From CAYOOP01 sp964405685 (GTDB taxonomy: Bacteria > Pseudomonadota > Alphaproteobacteria > Rickettsiales > SXRF01), in contig CAYOOP010000013.1 in NCBI GenBank assembly GCA_964405685.1, positions 1 to 21,748 on the forward strand: a stretch of 21,748 nucleotides of DNA. The letters are read 5' to 3'. The notes under the pieces are model-generated. The model was not told the origin of the DNA, did not search any database, and saw only the letters and a list, made by a program, of their open reading frames with translations. A program made the translations under genes and the position numbers. This document shows positions 7,327 to 15,189 of this stretch, one piece after another; the first letter of the stretch is position 1; every line of letters begins with the position of its first letter.

Positions 7327-8099
7327 TGATGCGTTCACGTCTAGTCTTATTCGTTATGCTATGTGCCTTCGGTGCTAGCCCGGCCTATGCCACGAAGGAA
7401 GCGCGCCCGCAAAAGCTGGATCACCGCGTGCGCACCATTATGTACCAGCCCGATCAGGTTTATAAATTTGTTGGCCACTACCGTTTTCAATCCTCCATCG
7501 AATTTGAACAAGGCGAAGAGATTGCCACTATTTCCATGGGCGATTCGGCAGGCTGGATGATCAACCCCTCCGGCAATCGCCTGTTTTTGAAACCCGTGGA
7601 ACAGGATGCGACGACGAACGTAACGCTGATCACCAACAAGCGCACCTATTTATTTGAACTCCACGCCGCCGAAGCGGGCAGCATTGACGATGAGGACATG
7701 GTCTTCATCATGCGGTTTGTCTACCCGGGCGAGGATTCGGCGGCGACGGTGAAAACCTATCTGGACGCTGTGCCATTGCCGGATGTCGAGAAAAACCCCG
7801 GCAAATATAATTTCAACTACACGATCAGCGGCTCCGACCGCATCGCCCCGCTTCGTATTTTTGACGACGGCGAATTCACCTATTTCGAATTCAAAGACAA
7901 AAATGCCGATATTCCGGCGTTTTTCCTGGTCGATTCCGAAGGTAAAGAAGCGATCGTCAACTTCCGCACGCGCGGGAACTTCATCGTCATCGAACGCGTC
8001 GCACCGCGCTACACGCTGCGTCATGGCAGCGACATTGTCTGCGTGTTTAACGACATGAAGGCACCGCCGCGCAAGCCGCCTGCCGAAGCTCAGCAGTAG
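7323..8099 (+). CDS. virB9: type IV secretion system protein VirB9
   Basis: VirB9 (CagX/TrbG family) forms part of the outer-membrane core complex with VirB7 and VirB10. The product is up to 258 residues, with a signal peptide (LVLFVMLCAFGASPAYA). The N-terminal domain has IEFEQGEEIATISMGDSAGW and NRLFLKPVEQDATTNVTLIT. The C-terminal domain has the typical APLRIFDDGEFTYFEF, PAFFLVDSEGKEAIVNFR and a final YTLRHGSDIVCVFND. Three ATG codons occur in a row at 7323, 7326 and 7329. AGGA at 7319-7322 fits the third best, so the true start may be 6 bp later. It overlaps virB8, and gpsA begins 2 bp after its stop, indicating one operon. Confidence 0.92.
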   Translation: MMMRSRLVLFVMLCAFGASPAYATKEARPQKLDHRVRTIMYQPDQVYKFVGHYRFQSSIEFEQGEEIATISMGDSAGWMINPSGNRLFLKPVEQDATTNVTLITNKRTYLFELHAAEAGSIDDEDMVFIMRFVYPGEDSAATVKTYLDAVPLPDVEKNPGKYNFNYTISGSDRIAPLRIFDDGEFTYFEFKDKNADIPAFFLVDSEGKEAIVNFRTRGNFIVIERVAPRYTLRHGSDIVCVFNDMKAPPRKPPAEAQQ

Positions 8100-8101
8100 T
8101 C

Positions 8102-9100
8102 ATGCTTTCGAAACCGACGGTCGGCGTGTTAGGAGGCGGTTCGTGGGGAACGGCGCTCGCCATTGCCGCGCATCGCGCCGGTAGCCAGGTGACGCTTGCT
8201 ACCCGCAATAAGAATGTCATTCAGTCGGTTCAAGAACATCGGATGAACGATGTCTATTTGCCGCATGTTTTTATCGATCCAGCGATTCAGATTACCGATG
8301 ATCTCGCAAGTGTCTGCAAGAACGAAATTTTGGTGATGGCCGTGCCATCACATTGTATGCGCTCCGCGTGTATCACGATTTCCGATACCCTCCCCACCGA
8401 AGTGCCGATCGTGATTGGCAGCAAGGGTATAGAAAAAGGAAGCCTGCTTTTGATGAGCGAGGTGGTCGGCAGCGTGCTCTCCCGCAATATCACAGCCGTC
8501 ATCTCCGGCCCCAATTTCGCCACCGAAGTCGCCCGCGGCAAGCCTTCCGCTACCACGATTGCCAGCCCCAATAAAGACACCGCCAACCGCGTCGCCTACG
8601 CGCTTGGCAGCGCGTTGTTTCGACCTTATGTCACCGATGATATCATCGGCGCGCAGATCAGCGGTGCCGTGAAAAACGTGATTGCGATTGCTTGCGGTAT
8701 AGCCATTGGCAAAGACCTAGGCGAAAATGCCCGCGCTGCACTGATTACCCGTGGATTCGCCGAAATGTCGCGTCTGGCCGTTGCCAAAGGCGGCAAACCG
8801 AAAACGCTCATGGGCCTGTGCAGCCTGGGCGATTTGGTACTCACCTGCTCGAGTCTCCATTCCCGCAACACTGCCTTCGGCGTTGCACTAAGCCGCGAAA
8901 TGCCAGTCGGTCAAGTGGTGGTAAACGAGGGCAGGGGCGTGATTGAGGGTGCAACGTCAGTCGAATCCGTCGTCAAACTCGCTGAAAAACATAAGGTTGA
9001 TATGCCCATTGCTAACGCCGTCCACCGCATCATCAACCTGCATGAACCGGTCGACGAAGTAATTCGAACCCTGATTGACCGTCCGTTTACCGAAGAATAA
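8102..9100 (+). CDS. gpsA: glycerol-3-phosphate dehydrogenase [NAD(P)+]
   Basis: This cytosolic enzyme reduces dihydroxyacetone phosphate to sn-glycerol-3-phosphate, the backbone for phospholipid synthesis. The 332-residue length is typical. The sequence has the N-terminal Rossmann motif GVLGGGSWGTALA (residues 8-20), GSKGIEKG (107-113), ISGPNFATEVARGKP, and the catalytic region ISGAVKNVIAIACGIAIG with Lys191. Also present are GENARAALITRGFAEM and LCSLGDLVLTCSS. It starts 2 bp after virB9 without its own clear Shine-Dalgarno site, so it is probably translated by coupling from the secretion genes. Confidence 0.97.
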   Translation: MLSKPTVGVLGGGSWGTALAIAAHRAGSQVTLATRNKNVIQSVQEHRMNDVYLPHVFIDPAIQITDDLASVCKNEILVMAVPSHCMRSACITISDTLPTEVPIVIGSKGIEKGSLLLMSEVVGSVLSRNITAVISGPNFATEVARGKPSATTIASPNKDTANRVAYALGSALFRPYVTDDIIGAQISGAVKNVIAIACGIAIGKDLGENARAALITRGFAEMSRLAVAKGGKPKTLMGLCSLGDLVLTCSSLHSRNTAFGVALSREMPVGQVVVNEGRGVIEGATSVESVVKLAEKHKVDMPIANAVHRIINLHEPVDEVIRTLIDRPFTEE

Positions 9101-9144
9101 GTGCCTAATTGCTATTTATCTGCGGGTAAGTTAATCTCACAGCC

Positions 9145-10116
9145 ATGTTGAACCTTGATACTGTACCTAACTCCATTCCCCGCGGCGCGGCGCTCATTGA
9201 CGCGATTTTGCGCCTCAAGCGCGAGATGAACGGCGTCATCCTTGCGCATTATTATCAGGATGATGACATTCAGGACATCGCCGACCATGTTGGCGATTCG
9301 CTGGAGCTGGCGCGGCGTGCGGCGGCCACGGACGCAAAAGTGATTGTGTTTTGTGGCGTGAAATTCATGGCCGAGGGGGCAAAGATTTTAAACCCGGGCA
9401 AGCTGGTGCTGCTCCCGGATATGCAGGCCGGGTGTTCGCTGGAAGATTCCTGCCCACCGGATGAATTCAAAACATTTATCGACGCGCACCCGGGCCATAT
9501 GGTCGTCTCCTATATCAACTGTTCTGCCGCCGTGAAAGCGCTTTCGGACGTGATTGTGACCTCGAGCAACGCCGAAAAAATCATCCGCCAGATTCCTGAG
9601 AACCAACCCATCATTTTTGCGCCGGATCGGTTTTTGGGTGGATATCTCGCGAAGAAACTAAATCGCAACATGGTGCTGTGGCATGGCTCGTGTATGGTGC
9701 ATGAGCGGTTTTCGGAAAGCGAATTGGTGAAGCTGAAAGTACGCTATCCCAATGCGCACATCATCGCGCACCCGGAATGCCCGGAAGCATTGCTGGCACA
9801 TGCAGAATTCATTGCTTCCACCTCCGGCCTCATTCGCTATGTGGGTGAGAAAAAACAGGGACAGTTTCTGGTGCTCACCGAACCCGGCATTTTCCACGCG
9901 ATGCAAAAGGCGGCGCCGGATGCGGAACTCATTCCCGTACCCGGAATGGAAGGCGGCGCATGCATGGCGTGCAACAACTGCCCGCACATGAAGAAGAATA
10001 CGTTGGAGAAGATGTATTTATGCATGCGTGATAAAAACCCACAGTTGAATTTAACGTCAGAACTGTTAACAACCGCCCGCAAGCCATTGGAAAAAATGCT
10101 TTTAATGTCTGCTTAG
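9145..10116 (+). CDS. nadA: quinolinate synthase A
   Basis: NadA condenses iminoaspartate with dihydroxyacetone phosphate to give quinolinate in de novo NAD synthesis. It carries an oxygen-sensitive 4Fe-4S cluster. The 323-residue protein shows ILAHYYQDDDIQDIADHVGDSL near the N-terminus, FCGVKFMAEGAKIL, DMQAGCSLEDSC (Cys97), WHGSCMVHERF (Cys183), HPECP and the C-terminal CMACNNCPHMK (CxxCxxC, Cys273/276/279) that contributes the last cluster ligand. nadB and nadC are not adjacent. It lies 44 bp after gpsA in the same direction and may be co-transcribed. Its presence argues that the organism makes NAD from aspartate. Confidence 0.97.
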   Translation: MLNLDTVPNSIPRGAALIDAILRLKREMNGVILAHYYQDDDIQDIADHVGDSLELARRAAATDAKVIVFCGVKFMAEGAKILNPGKLVLLPDMQAGCSLEDSCPPDEFKTFIDAHPGHMVVSYINCSAAVKALSDVIVTSSNAEKIIRQIPENQPIIFAPDRFLGGYLAKKLNRNMVLWHGSCMVHERFSESELVKLKVRYPNAHIIAHPECPEALLAHAEFIASTSGLIRYVGEKKQGQFLVLTEPGIFHAMQKAAPDAELIPVPGMEGGACMACNNCPHMKKNTLEKMYLCMRDKNPQLNLTSELLTTARKPLEKMLLMSA

Positions 10117-10238
10117 GTCTGAGTTCGTAAGCATCAGTGGGTTGCCCGATTTTTATGTTGTAATTCGACTAAAATACCACACATTTTTTCCATTTTGTTA
10201 ATCGCTGGAGCGTACCATAAGCATGGGGTGGTTTGTTT

Positions 10239-11498
10239 ATGCATTTCCGGAAATGTATCTCTTTTTTACGCGAAGAGTCGGGCGTTGCCGCCATGGTATG
10301 GGCGATTACGCTTCCGGTTATCATCGGCGGCATTGCACTTGGGACCGATGCAGGTAAATGGTATTTTACCAAACGTAACCAACAAAATGCGACGGATACG
10401 GCGGCGCTGGCTGCGGGGTATGATATTTACGGCACGCCAAGCCAAACCACGATGTATTACACCGCTCGCGGCGAACTGACGCGCAATGGTCTCGATGTTT
10501 CTAAAATAACACTGACAGCCAATTTTCCACCTACCACGGGTGCCTATACCACCAGCAACTACGCGGTAGAAATTATCGCGCAACAAGCAGACACGCGTTA
10601 TTTTTCAAAGCTGGCAATGGGTAGCAACCCAACCATTCGCACGCGCGCCGTGGCCTTGCGGCAACCTGCGGGCGAGGCGTGTGTGCTTGCGTTAGAAACG
10701 ATTCAGGACGATGCGCTGCTATTTACCGGAAGCACGACGATTAACCTGACCGATTGCGTGGCGGCAGCAAATTCCACCGATTCTTCGGCGATTACCTTAA
10801 GTGGTAATGCGACGGTGAATGTTGATTCACTGTACACTGCCGGCGGTTATAGTGTCGGAGGCAGTAGCGATCTGAACACGGACACGCCGCCTACCACGCA
10901 CGGTGCCCCCATCACCGACCCTTATAGCAACCTCAGCATTCCAAGCTACAGTGGATGCGATCAGAACAATTATAATACCAACAGTACAGTAACGCTTAAT
11001 CCCGGTGTGTATTGCAATGGTCTGTGGGCGAAGTCTAATGCGCGTATCACCTTAAATCCTGGCACGTATATTATCGATCGTGGGAACTTTAAAGCCAATG
11101 CCGGCGCGCAAATTACGGGTACGGATGTCACCATTATTCTAACGAGCAGCACGGGCTCGGGCTACGCAAACCTGGATGTTAACGGCGGCGGCACCATTTC
11201 GCTGTCGGCACCTACGAGCGGTGCTTACAAAGGAGTGTTGTTTTATCAGGACAAGAATGCACCAGTGGTGATGAATGCGAATAAAATCAACGGTAATTCC
11301 AGCACCAATTTCACCGGTGCGGTGTATTTCCCCAAACAGGAGTTGGAGTTTTCGGGTAATACCAGCAGTGGCGGCGGCGGTTGTACCAAAATCGTCGCAT
11401 TGTATATTACATTTACTGGCAATTCGAACCTAACTAGCAGTTGTCCTTCCACGGTAACGGATATTGTGGTGCCAGGTACGGTGCAGTTGGTCGAGTGA
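10239..11498 (+). CDS. TadG-like membrane-anchored pilus-assembly protein
   Basis: The N-terminus (LREESGVAAMVWAITLPVIIGGIALGTDAGKWYFTKRNQQNATDTAALAAG) carries the Tad/TadG-type hydrophobic helix and the DAAALAAG-like motif that follows it. The rest of the 419 residues is Ser/Thr/Asn/Gly-rich. It contains repeated beta-helix-like strands (ITLNPGTYIIDRGNFKANAG) and a few Cys, so it is likely exposed outside the inner membrane. A TTG start 6 bp upstream is possible, but the ATG at 10239 has GGGTGG about 7 nt upstream and is preferred. This is the first of six adjacent TadE/TadG-like genes. The exact role is unknown. Confidence 0.8.
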   Translation: MHFRKCISFLREESGVAAMVWAITLPVIIGGIALGTDAGKWYFTKRNQQNATDTAALAAGYDIYGTPSQTTMYYTARGELTRNGLDVSKITLTANFPPTTGAYTTSNYAVEIIAQQADTRYFSKLAMGSNPTIRTRAVALRQPAGEACVLALETIQDDALLFTGSTTINLTDCVAAANSTDSSAITLSGNATVNVDSLYTAGGYSVGGSSDLNTDTPPTTHGAPITDPYSNLSIPSYSGCDQNNYNTNSTVTLNPGVYCNGLWAKSNARITLNPGTYIIDRGNFKANAGAQITGTDVTIILTSSTGSGYANLDVNGGGTISLSAPTSGAYKGVLFYQDKNAPVVMNANKINGNSSTNFTGAVYFPKQELEFSGNTSSGGGGCTKIVALYITFTGNSNLTSSCPSTVTDIVVPGTVQLVE

Positions 11499-11508
11499 GG
11501 GTATCCTT

Positions 11509-11946
11509 ATGGTTAGATTTTTGAAGCGTTTTGCAAAAGAAGAAGACGGCGGACCGGCCGTGGAATTTGCGATCGTCGGCGCGTTTCTAGCGGTGTCCAT
11601 TCCGGCGATGCTTGATCTGGCGACGCTGATTAACAGCAACGTCAAACTGTTAAACGGCATGCGCGCTGCAAGCCAGTATGCAGTGAAATACCCCACCAAT
11701 TCTACAGGTATTGCCTCGGCCCTTTCAAATGCCAGCGGTATTCCGACCCAAAGCCTTACGGTGACTACAAGTCAGTTTTGTGAATGTGCGGGGATTACTA
11801 CTTCGTGTGCGAGTTCATGTAGTGCTGGCGTACAAATGGGCGTATTTGATAAAGTAACTGCGGTGTACGATATGACGGCGCAGTACAATTATCGTCAGCT
11901 ATTTCCTCAAACCATCACCAAAGATATTACGGTGCGCACCCAATGA
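11509..11946 (+). CDS. TadE-like pseudopilin-type protein with a Cys cluster
   Basis: This 145-residue protein has a short basic N-terminus (VRFLKRFAKEEDGG) and then the hydrophobic segment PAVEFAIVGAFLAVSIPAMLDL, with the conserved Glu19-Phe20 of TadE-like proteins. After the membrane helix there is an exported domain with four clustered cysteines (FCECAGITTSCASSC; Cys91, 93, 100, 104), probably disulfide-bonded in the periplasm. The start at 11509 follows GAGG in the intergenic space. It begins 10 bp after the upstream TadG-like gene and overlaps the next gene by 4 bp (ATGA), so the three form an operon. Confidence 0.82.
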   Translation: MVRFLKRFAKEEDGGPAVEFAIVGAFLAVSIPAMLDLATLINSNVKLLNGMRAASQYAVKYPTNSTGIASALSNASGIPTQSLTVTTSQFCECAGITTSCASSCSAGVQMGVFDKVTAVYDMTAQYNYRQLFPQTITKDITVRTQ

Positions 11947-12335
11947 GGTCTTCTTTTAGAAAGCGGCAAGAAGGGGCGGTGGTCGTAGAGTTCGCCTTCG
12001 TTGCCCCCATATTATTTCTTATTCTATTTGGGCTGATAGAAGGTGGGCGGTTGTTTTTTACGCGCAGCATTTTGCAATATGCCGTGGGTGAAGCGGGCCG
12101 CTACGCGATGGTTAATACCACCGCAAGCACCGAGACCGTTACTACGTTTGCCAGGCAAAACATCGTGGGGATTATACCCGCCAACGTTACGGTGACTATT
12201 TCGAGCTCGGTGGTCAGTAGCATCACTTATAAACAAATTACTTTGAGCTATACTTATTCAACGGTACTTGGACATATTCTGCCGTGGAATGGATTAAGCG
12301 TAAGTGCCACCACTAACGTCCCGATTATGTCCTGA
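11943..12335 (+). CDS. TadE-like protein
   Basis: This 130-residue protein has the classic TadE layout: RQEGAVVVEFAFVAPILFLILFGLIEGGRLFF, a charged leader followed by a hydrophobic helix with the conserved Glu-Phe, then a helical stretch and a beta-rich tail. TadE-like minor pseudopilins are processed by a dedicated prepilin peptidase in Tad systems. No such peptidase is in this window. The ATGA overlap with the previous gene indicates translational coupling. It is the last gene before an 84-bp AT-rich gap. Confidence 0.88.
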   Translation: MRSSFRKRQEGAVVVEFAFVAPILFLILFGLIEGGRLFFTRSILQYAVGEAGRYAMVNTTASTETVTTFARQNIVGIIPANVTVTISSSVVSSITYKQITLSYTYSTVLGHILPWNGLSVSATTNVPIMS

Positions 12336-12344
12336 TACATACAA

Positions 12345-12380
12345 TTGTAACCAAATTGTTAATATAATTAAATTTATACT
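12345..12380 (+). promoter_or_regulatory. AT-rich promoter region with a degenerate Pho-like box
   Basis: TTGTAAC (12345-12351), a CAAA spacer and TTGTTAA (12356-12362) keep the 11-bp phasing of a Pho box but match its consensus poorly. TATAAT (12363-12368) and TATACT (12375-12380) are candidate -10 elements. The region precedes the tadE-like gene at 12420 and is its only plausible promoter. Control by PhoB is speculative. Confidence 0.35.
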
Positions 12381-12419
12381 AAGAATAGACTGGTATCCTG
12401 ATCATAGGGAGTTCCAGCT

Positions 12420-13001
12420 ATGATGTTCCGTTTTCACCGTCTCAAACTCTTCCGCTCGCGCTTTGTTCAGGTCAACGAAGGCATTGCTGCGATGGAGTTT
12501 GCCATCATCGCGCCGGTGTTTTTGATGATGACGCTAGGGGTGATCGAAATCTCGCTGGTTATGTTGACACAAAATACGCTTGAAGGTGCCATCTTTGCGG
12601 CCACGCGCACGGGTAAGACTGGCTACACCGCGAGCGGTTCCACCCAGTTGGAGACGATTAAAGCCGCGCTCAATTCGCGCTCAACCTTTCTGGATACCAG
12701 CAAAATCAGCTTAACCTATAAATCCTACAGCCAGTTCGACAAAGTGGGTCAGCCCGAGCCGTTTGTAGATGCCAACAACAATGGTGTGCGCGATAACGGC
12801 GAGAATTACACGGATGTAAACGCCAACGGTCAGTACGATTTGGATATGGGCGCGGCCAGCCTGGGCAGCTCCAGCCAGGTGGTTGTGTATATCGTCACCT
12901 ATCCGTGGAAAATATACACGCCGATGATCGGCAAGCTTCTTTCCAATAACGGCAACCTCACATTGACGGCACGAGCCGTCGTGCAAAACGAGCCCTTCTA
13001 G
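12420..13001 (+). CDS. TadE-like protein with a Ca-binding-type Asp/Asn loop insertion
   Basis: This 193-residue protein has a basic leader, then NEGIAAMEFAIIAPVFLMMTLGVIEISLVML, the TadE hydrophobic helix with Glu26-Phe27. The exported part contains an Asp/Asn/Gly-rich segment (about 117-142: DANNNGVRDNGE, then DVNANGQYDLD) that resembles two Ca-binding loops of the dockerin or thrombospondin type-3 kind. GGGAG sits 8 nt before the ATG at 12420. The next TadE-like gene starts 1 bp after its stop codon, so the two are likely coupled. Function is inferred only from family. Confidence 0.85.
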   Translation: MMFRFHRLKLFRSRFVQVNEGIAAMEFAIIAPVFLMMTLGVIEISLVMLTQNTLEGAIFAATRTGKTGYTASGSTQLETIKAALNSRSTFLDTSKISLTYKSYSQFDKVGQPEPFVDANNNGVRDNGENYTDVNANGQYDLDMGAASLGSSSQVVVYIVTYPWKIYTPMIGKLLSNNGNLTLTARAVVQNEPF

Positions 13002-13002
13002 T

Positions 13003-13632
13003 ATGAAACAGAAAACACGTCATTGCGAGGAGCATCGCGACGAAGCAATCCAGCTTTATGCTAGAAAGACTGGATTGCTTCGTCGGCTTCGCCTTCTCGC
13101 AATGACGGATTCTGGTGTGGTGGCGACTGAGTTTGCGTTGTTAGCGCCGATCCTATTGCTACTCTTTCTCGGCGGTTTTGAAATGAGCCGCTTTTTGTTG
13201 ATTCAGCAAAAGGCTGAGAAAGTCGCCTATACCGTTACCGACGTGGTCACGCAAAACACCACCATTACCAATGCGCAGCTGGCAAGTATCGTTATAGCAG
13301 CTTCGCAAATCATGCAGCCGTATACGTTTGGTGCCAATGGTGTGGTGATTATTTCTTCAGTCCACCAAAGCGGCACGGTCAACCCGCCGACCGTGAAGTG
13401 GCGCTATACGGGTGGGGGTACGCTGTTGCGTACCAGTCAGATTGGCAACGTGAACGGTAATGCCACCTTGCCGGGGGGCTTAACGCTAAACGATAAGGAC
13501 AACATTATTATCACCGAAGTGTACTATCGCTATACGCCCATGTTTTCCGGCGGTGCAATCGGTGCGCAGGATATTTACAAAGTAACCATCTTTAAGCCGC
13601 GTCTAGGTGCGCTCACCACCGCTCCGACTTAA
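13003..13632 (+). CDS. TadE-like protein whose leader is encoded by a palindromic repeat
   Basis: This 209-residue TadE-like protein has DSGVVATEFALLAPILLLLFLGGFEMSRFLL from residue 36, with the conserved Glu-Phe before the membrane helix. An exported beta-rich domain follows. Residues 6-35 are exactly the 90-bp family A repeat read in frame (RHCEEHRDEAIQ ... LLRRLRLLAMT). The final part of that translation supplies the basic stretch normally found before a TadE helix. There is no clear Shine-Dalgarno site before the ATG. The ATG lies 1 bp after the previous stop, so coupling is likely. An alternative internal start is the ATG at 13102, the penultimate codon of the repeat (Met34). It would remove most of the repeat, so which start is used is open. 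Confidence 0.8.
   Translation: MKQKTRHCEEHRDEAIQLYARKTGLLRRLRLLAMTDSGVVATEFALLAPILLLLFLGGFEMSRFLLIQQKAEKVAYTVTDVVTQNTTITNAQLASIVIAASQIMQPYTFGANGVVIISSVHQSGTVNPPTVKWRYTGGGTLLRTSQIGNVNGNATLPGGLTLNDKDNIIITEVYYRYTPMFSGGAIGAQDIYKVTIFKPRLGALTTAPT
13018..13107. repeat. palindromic repeat, family A, copy 2, in frame within a tadE-like gene
   Basis: 90-bp inverted repeat. The left arm begins CGTCATTGCGAGGAGC and contains GAAGCAATCCAG. The right arm contains CTGGATTGCTTCGTC and ends CTCGCAATGACG. Its length is exactly 30 codons, and it has no stop in the host frame. The same family occurs at 3648-3729 and 17476-17554. This resembles the coding-region insertions known for palindromic elements of Rickettsia. 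Confidence 0.93.
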
Positions 13633-13654
13633 AGACCCTAAAAGGGAGGCTTTT

Positions 13655-15013
13655 ATGAACAAGATCATGCGATTTCTCCGCGGCGAATCGGGCTCCATCG
13701 TTCCCATTGTCGGGCTTGGTATAGCAGCCATTGTCGGTGCCACCGGCGTTGCGGTGGACGTAGGTCGCGCGCAGTTGGTGCAGGCAAAACTCTCAAGCTC
13801 GCTCGATGCGGCGGGGCTTGCCGCCGGTTCGACGGTCAGCACCACCAACGTCAATAGCGAGGTTACGAAATACCTCAATGCCAATTTTAAAAACTATCTC
13901 GGCTCTACCGTAACGCTGGCAACGCCCGTTGTAAGTGCGGATAGCTCGACAATTACTTTGTCAGCGAGCGCTACGCTGCCTACCACCTTCATGCGTATTT
14001 TCGGTAAAACCACCATGAAAGTGGCAGCCACTTCCGAGATCACCCGCCAAAGCAGCGGGCTGGAACTGGTAATGGTGCTCGATAATACGGGTTCTATGAG
14101 CAATTCGATTGGTGGGGTTACGAAGCTTACCAGCCTGAAAAATGCGGCGAATGAGCTTGTTGATACGCTCTATGGCAGCAACACCACGGTTTCAAATTTG
14201 TGGATTGGTCTGGTACCGTTTTCGCAGGCTGTCAACGTTGGACCCACGCGCACCAGCTGGCTTGCTTCCAACAGCTTTAATTGGAAAGGTATTGCCTGGG
14301 CGGGCTGCGTAGATGCGCGCGAGGCAAGCAATCGCGACACAACGGATGATCCACCATCAGTCGCCTTGTTTCCACAATATTTCTGGCCGGACGATAGCAA
14401 CAATGACTGGTTGACCAGCGGTGGCAGTGTGCGTTCCGGTATTGGTGTTTCTAAGGGTCCCAATAAATCCTGCCCACAAGCGGTAACACCCATGACAGCT
14501 AACAAAACCACTATTTTAGATGCAATTGATGATATGGCGGCGCGTGGCAACACCCATATTGGGTTGGGCGCTGCCTGGGGCTGGCGAATGATTTCGCCAC
14601 GTTGGCAAGGTCTGTGGGGTGGGGAGATGAACACCAATAACCTCCCACTGGCTTATAACACGCCCAAAATGAACAAGGCGGTGATTATCATGACCGACGG
14701 TGACAACACCATCGACAACAGCAACCACGGTGCGTACTGGTATTTGAGCGATAATAAACTCGGCACCACCACGCAATCGACTGCTGAAACGCAGTTGGAT
14801 GCGCGACTTTCGACGGTGTGTACCAATATGAAAAACAATAACATCGTTGTGTATACCATCTCATTCGGTACGGTCAGTACTTCGAGCGCGACCATGCTCA
14901 GAAACTGCGCCACCCAGGCGGATTACTACTTCCCATCGCCCGACAACACCACCCTCGCCAATGCCTTTAAAACCATTGGGGATTCGTTGTCTAACCTACG
15001 GGTTAGCAAGTAG
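13655..15013 (+). CDS. TadG-like protein with von Willebrand factor A domain
   Basis: This 452-residue protein has the N-terminal Tad helix (RGESGSIVPIVGLGIAAIVGATGVAVDVGRAQLVQAKLSSSLDAAGLAAG) and, from about residue 135 to the end, a vWA domain. The metal-ion-dependent adhesion site is nearly canonical: LVMVLDNTGSMS (Asp143, Thr145, Ser147), Thr300 and MTDGDNT with Asp348. The domain is exported, and such proteins are thought to act in adhesion or pilus anchoring. The start at 13655 is fixed by GGGAGG 5 nt upstream. A longer frame from 13607 would overlap the previous gene. It is the sixth and last gene of the TadE/TadG run. Confidence 0.92.
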   Translation: MNKIMRFLRGESGSIVPIVGLGIAAIVGATGVAVDVGRAQLVQAKLSSSLDAAGLAAGSTVSTTNVNSEVTKYLNANFKNYLGSTVTLATPVVSADSSTITLSASATLPTTFMRIFGKTTMKVAATSEITRQSSGLELVMVLDNTGSMSNSIGGVTKLTSLKNAANELVDTLYGSNTTVSNLWIGLVPFSQAVNVGPTRTSWLASNSFNWKGIAWAGCVDAREASNRDTTDDPPSVALFPQYFWPDDSNNDWLTSGGSVRSGIGVSKGPNKSCPQAVTPMTANKTTILDAIDDMAARGNTHIGLGAAWGWRMISPRWQGLWGGEMNTNNLPLAYNTPKMNKAVIIMTDGDNTIDNSNHGAYWYLSDNKLGTTTQSTAETQLDARLSTVCTNMKNNNIVVYTISFGTVSTSSATMLRNCATQADYYFPSPDNTTLANAFKTIGDSLSNLRVSK

Positions 15014-15018
15014 ATTTC

Positions 15019-15105
15019 CGTCATCCTCGGCGGAATTTTATGCCGTCGGGGATCTCCTGCAGGTTTACGAGATCCCGAGCTCGGCTAGGCCTCGCGAGGA
15101 TGACA
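15019..15105. repeat. palindromic repeat, family C, copy 1 (GTCATCCTCGG type)
   Basis: The left end CGTCATCCTCGGCGG is complementary in outline to the right end CTCGCGAGGATGACAG, with an internal pair GGGATCTC/GAGATCCC. It lies just after the vWA gene and upstream of rpsP. A related copy is at 16438-16511. No T-run follows, so it is not a standard terminator. Confidence 0.8.
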
Positions 15106-15125
15106 GTCTTAGGTGCATTTTCCCC

Positions 15126-15154
15126 TTTACAAAGCCTGGTTTAGAGGCTAAAAA
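15126..15154 (+). promoter_or_regulatory. candidate promoter for rpsP-rimM
   Basis: TTTACA (15126-15131), a 17-bp spacer and TAAAAA (15149-15154). This would give a short leader before AAGGG (15179-15183) and the rpsP ATG. It is plausible from spacing, but the -10 match is moderate. Confidence 0.45.
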
Positions 15155-15189
15155 GCCCGTCCATTTTCACTTAAGAACAAGGGTTTTTC

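Noticed and set aside
10137..10160. Terminator after nadA (GGG-TTG-CCC followed by T-run)
   Set aside because: A 3-bp stem is too weak to support the call.
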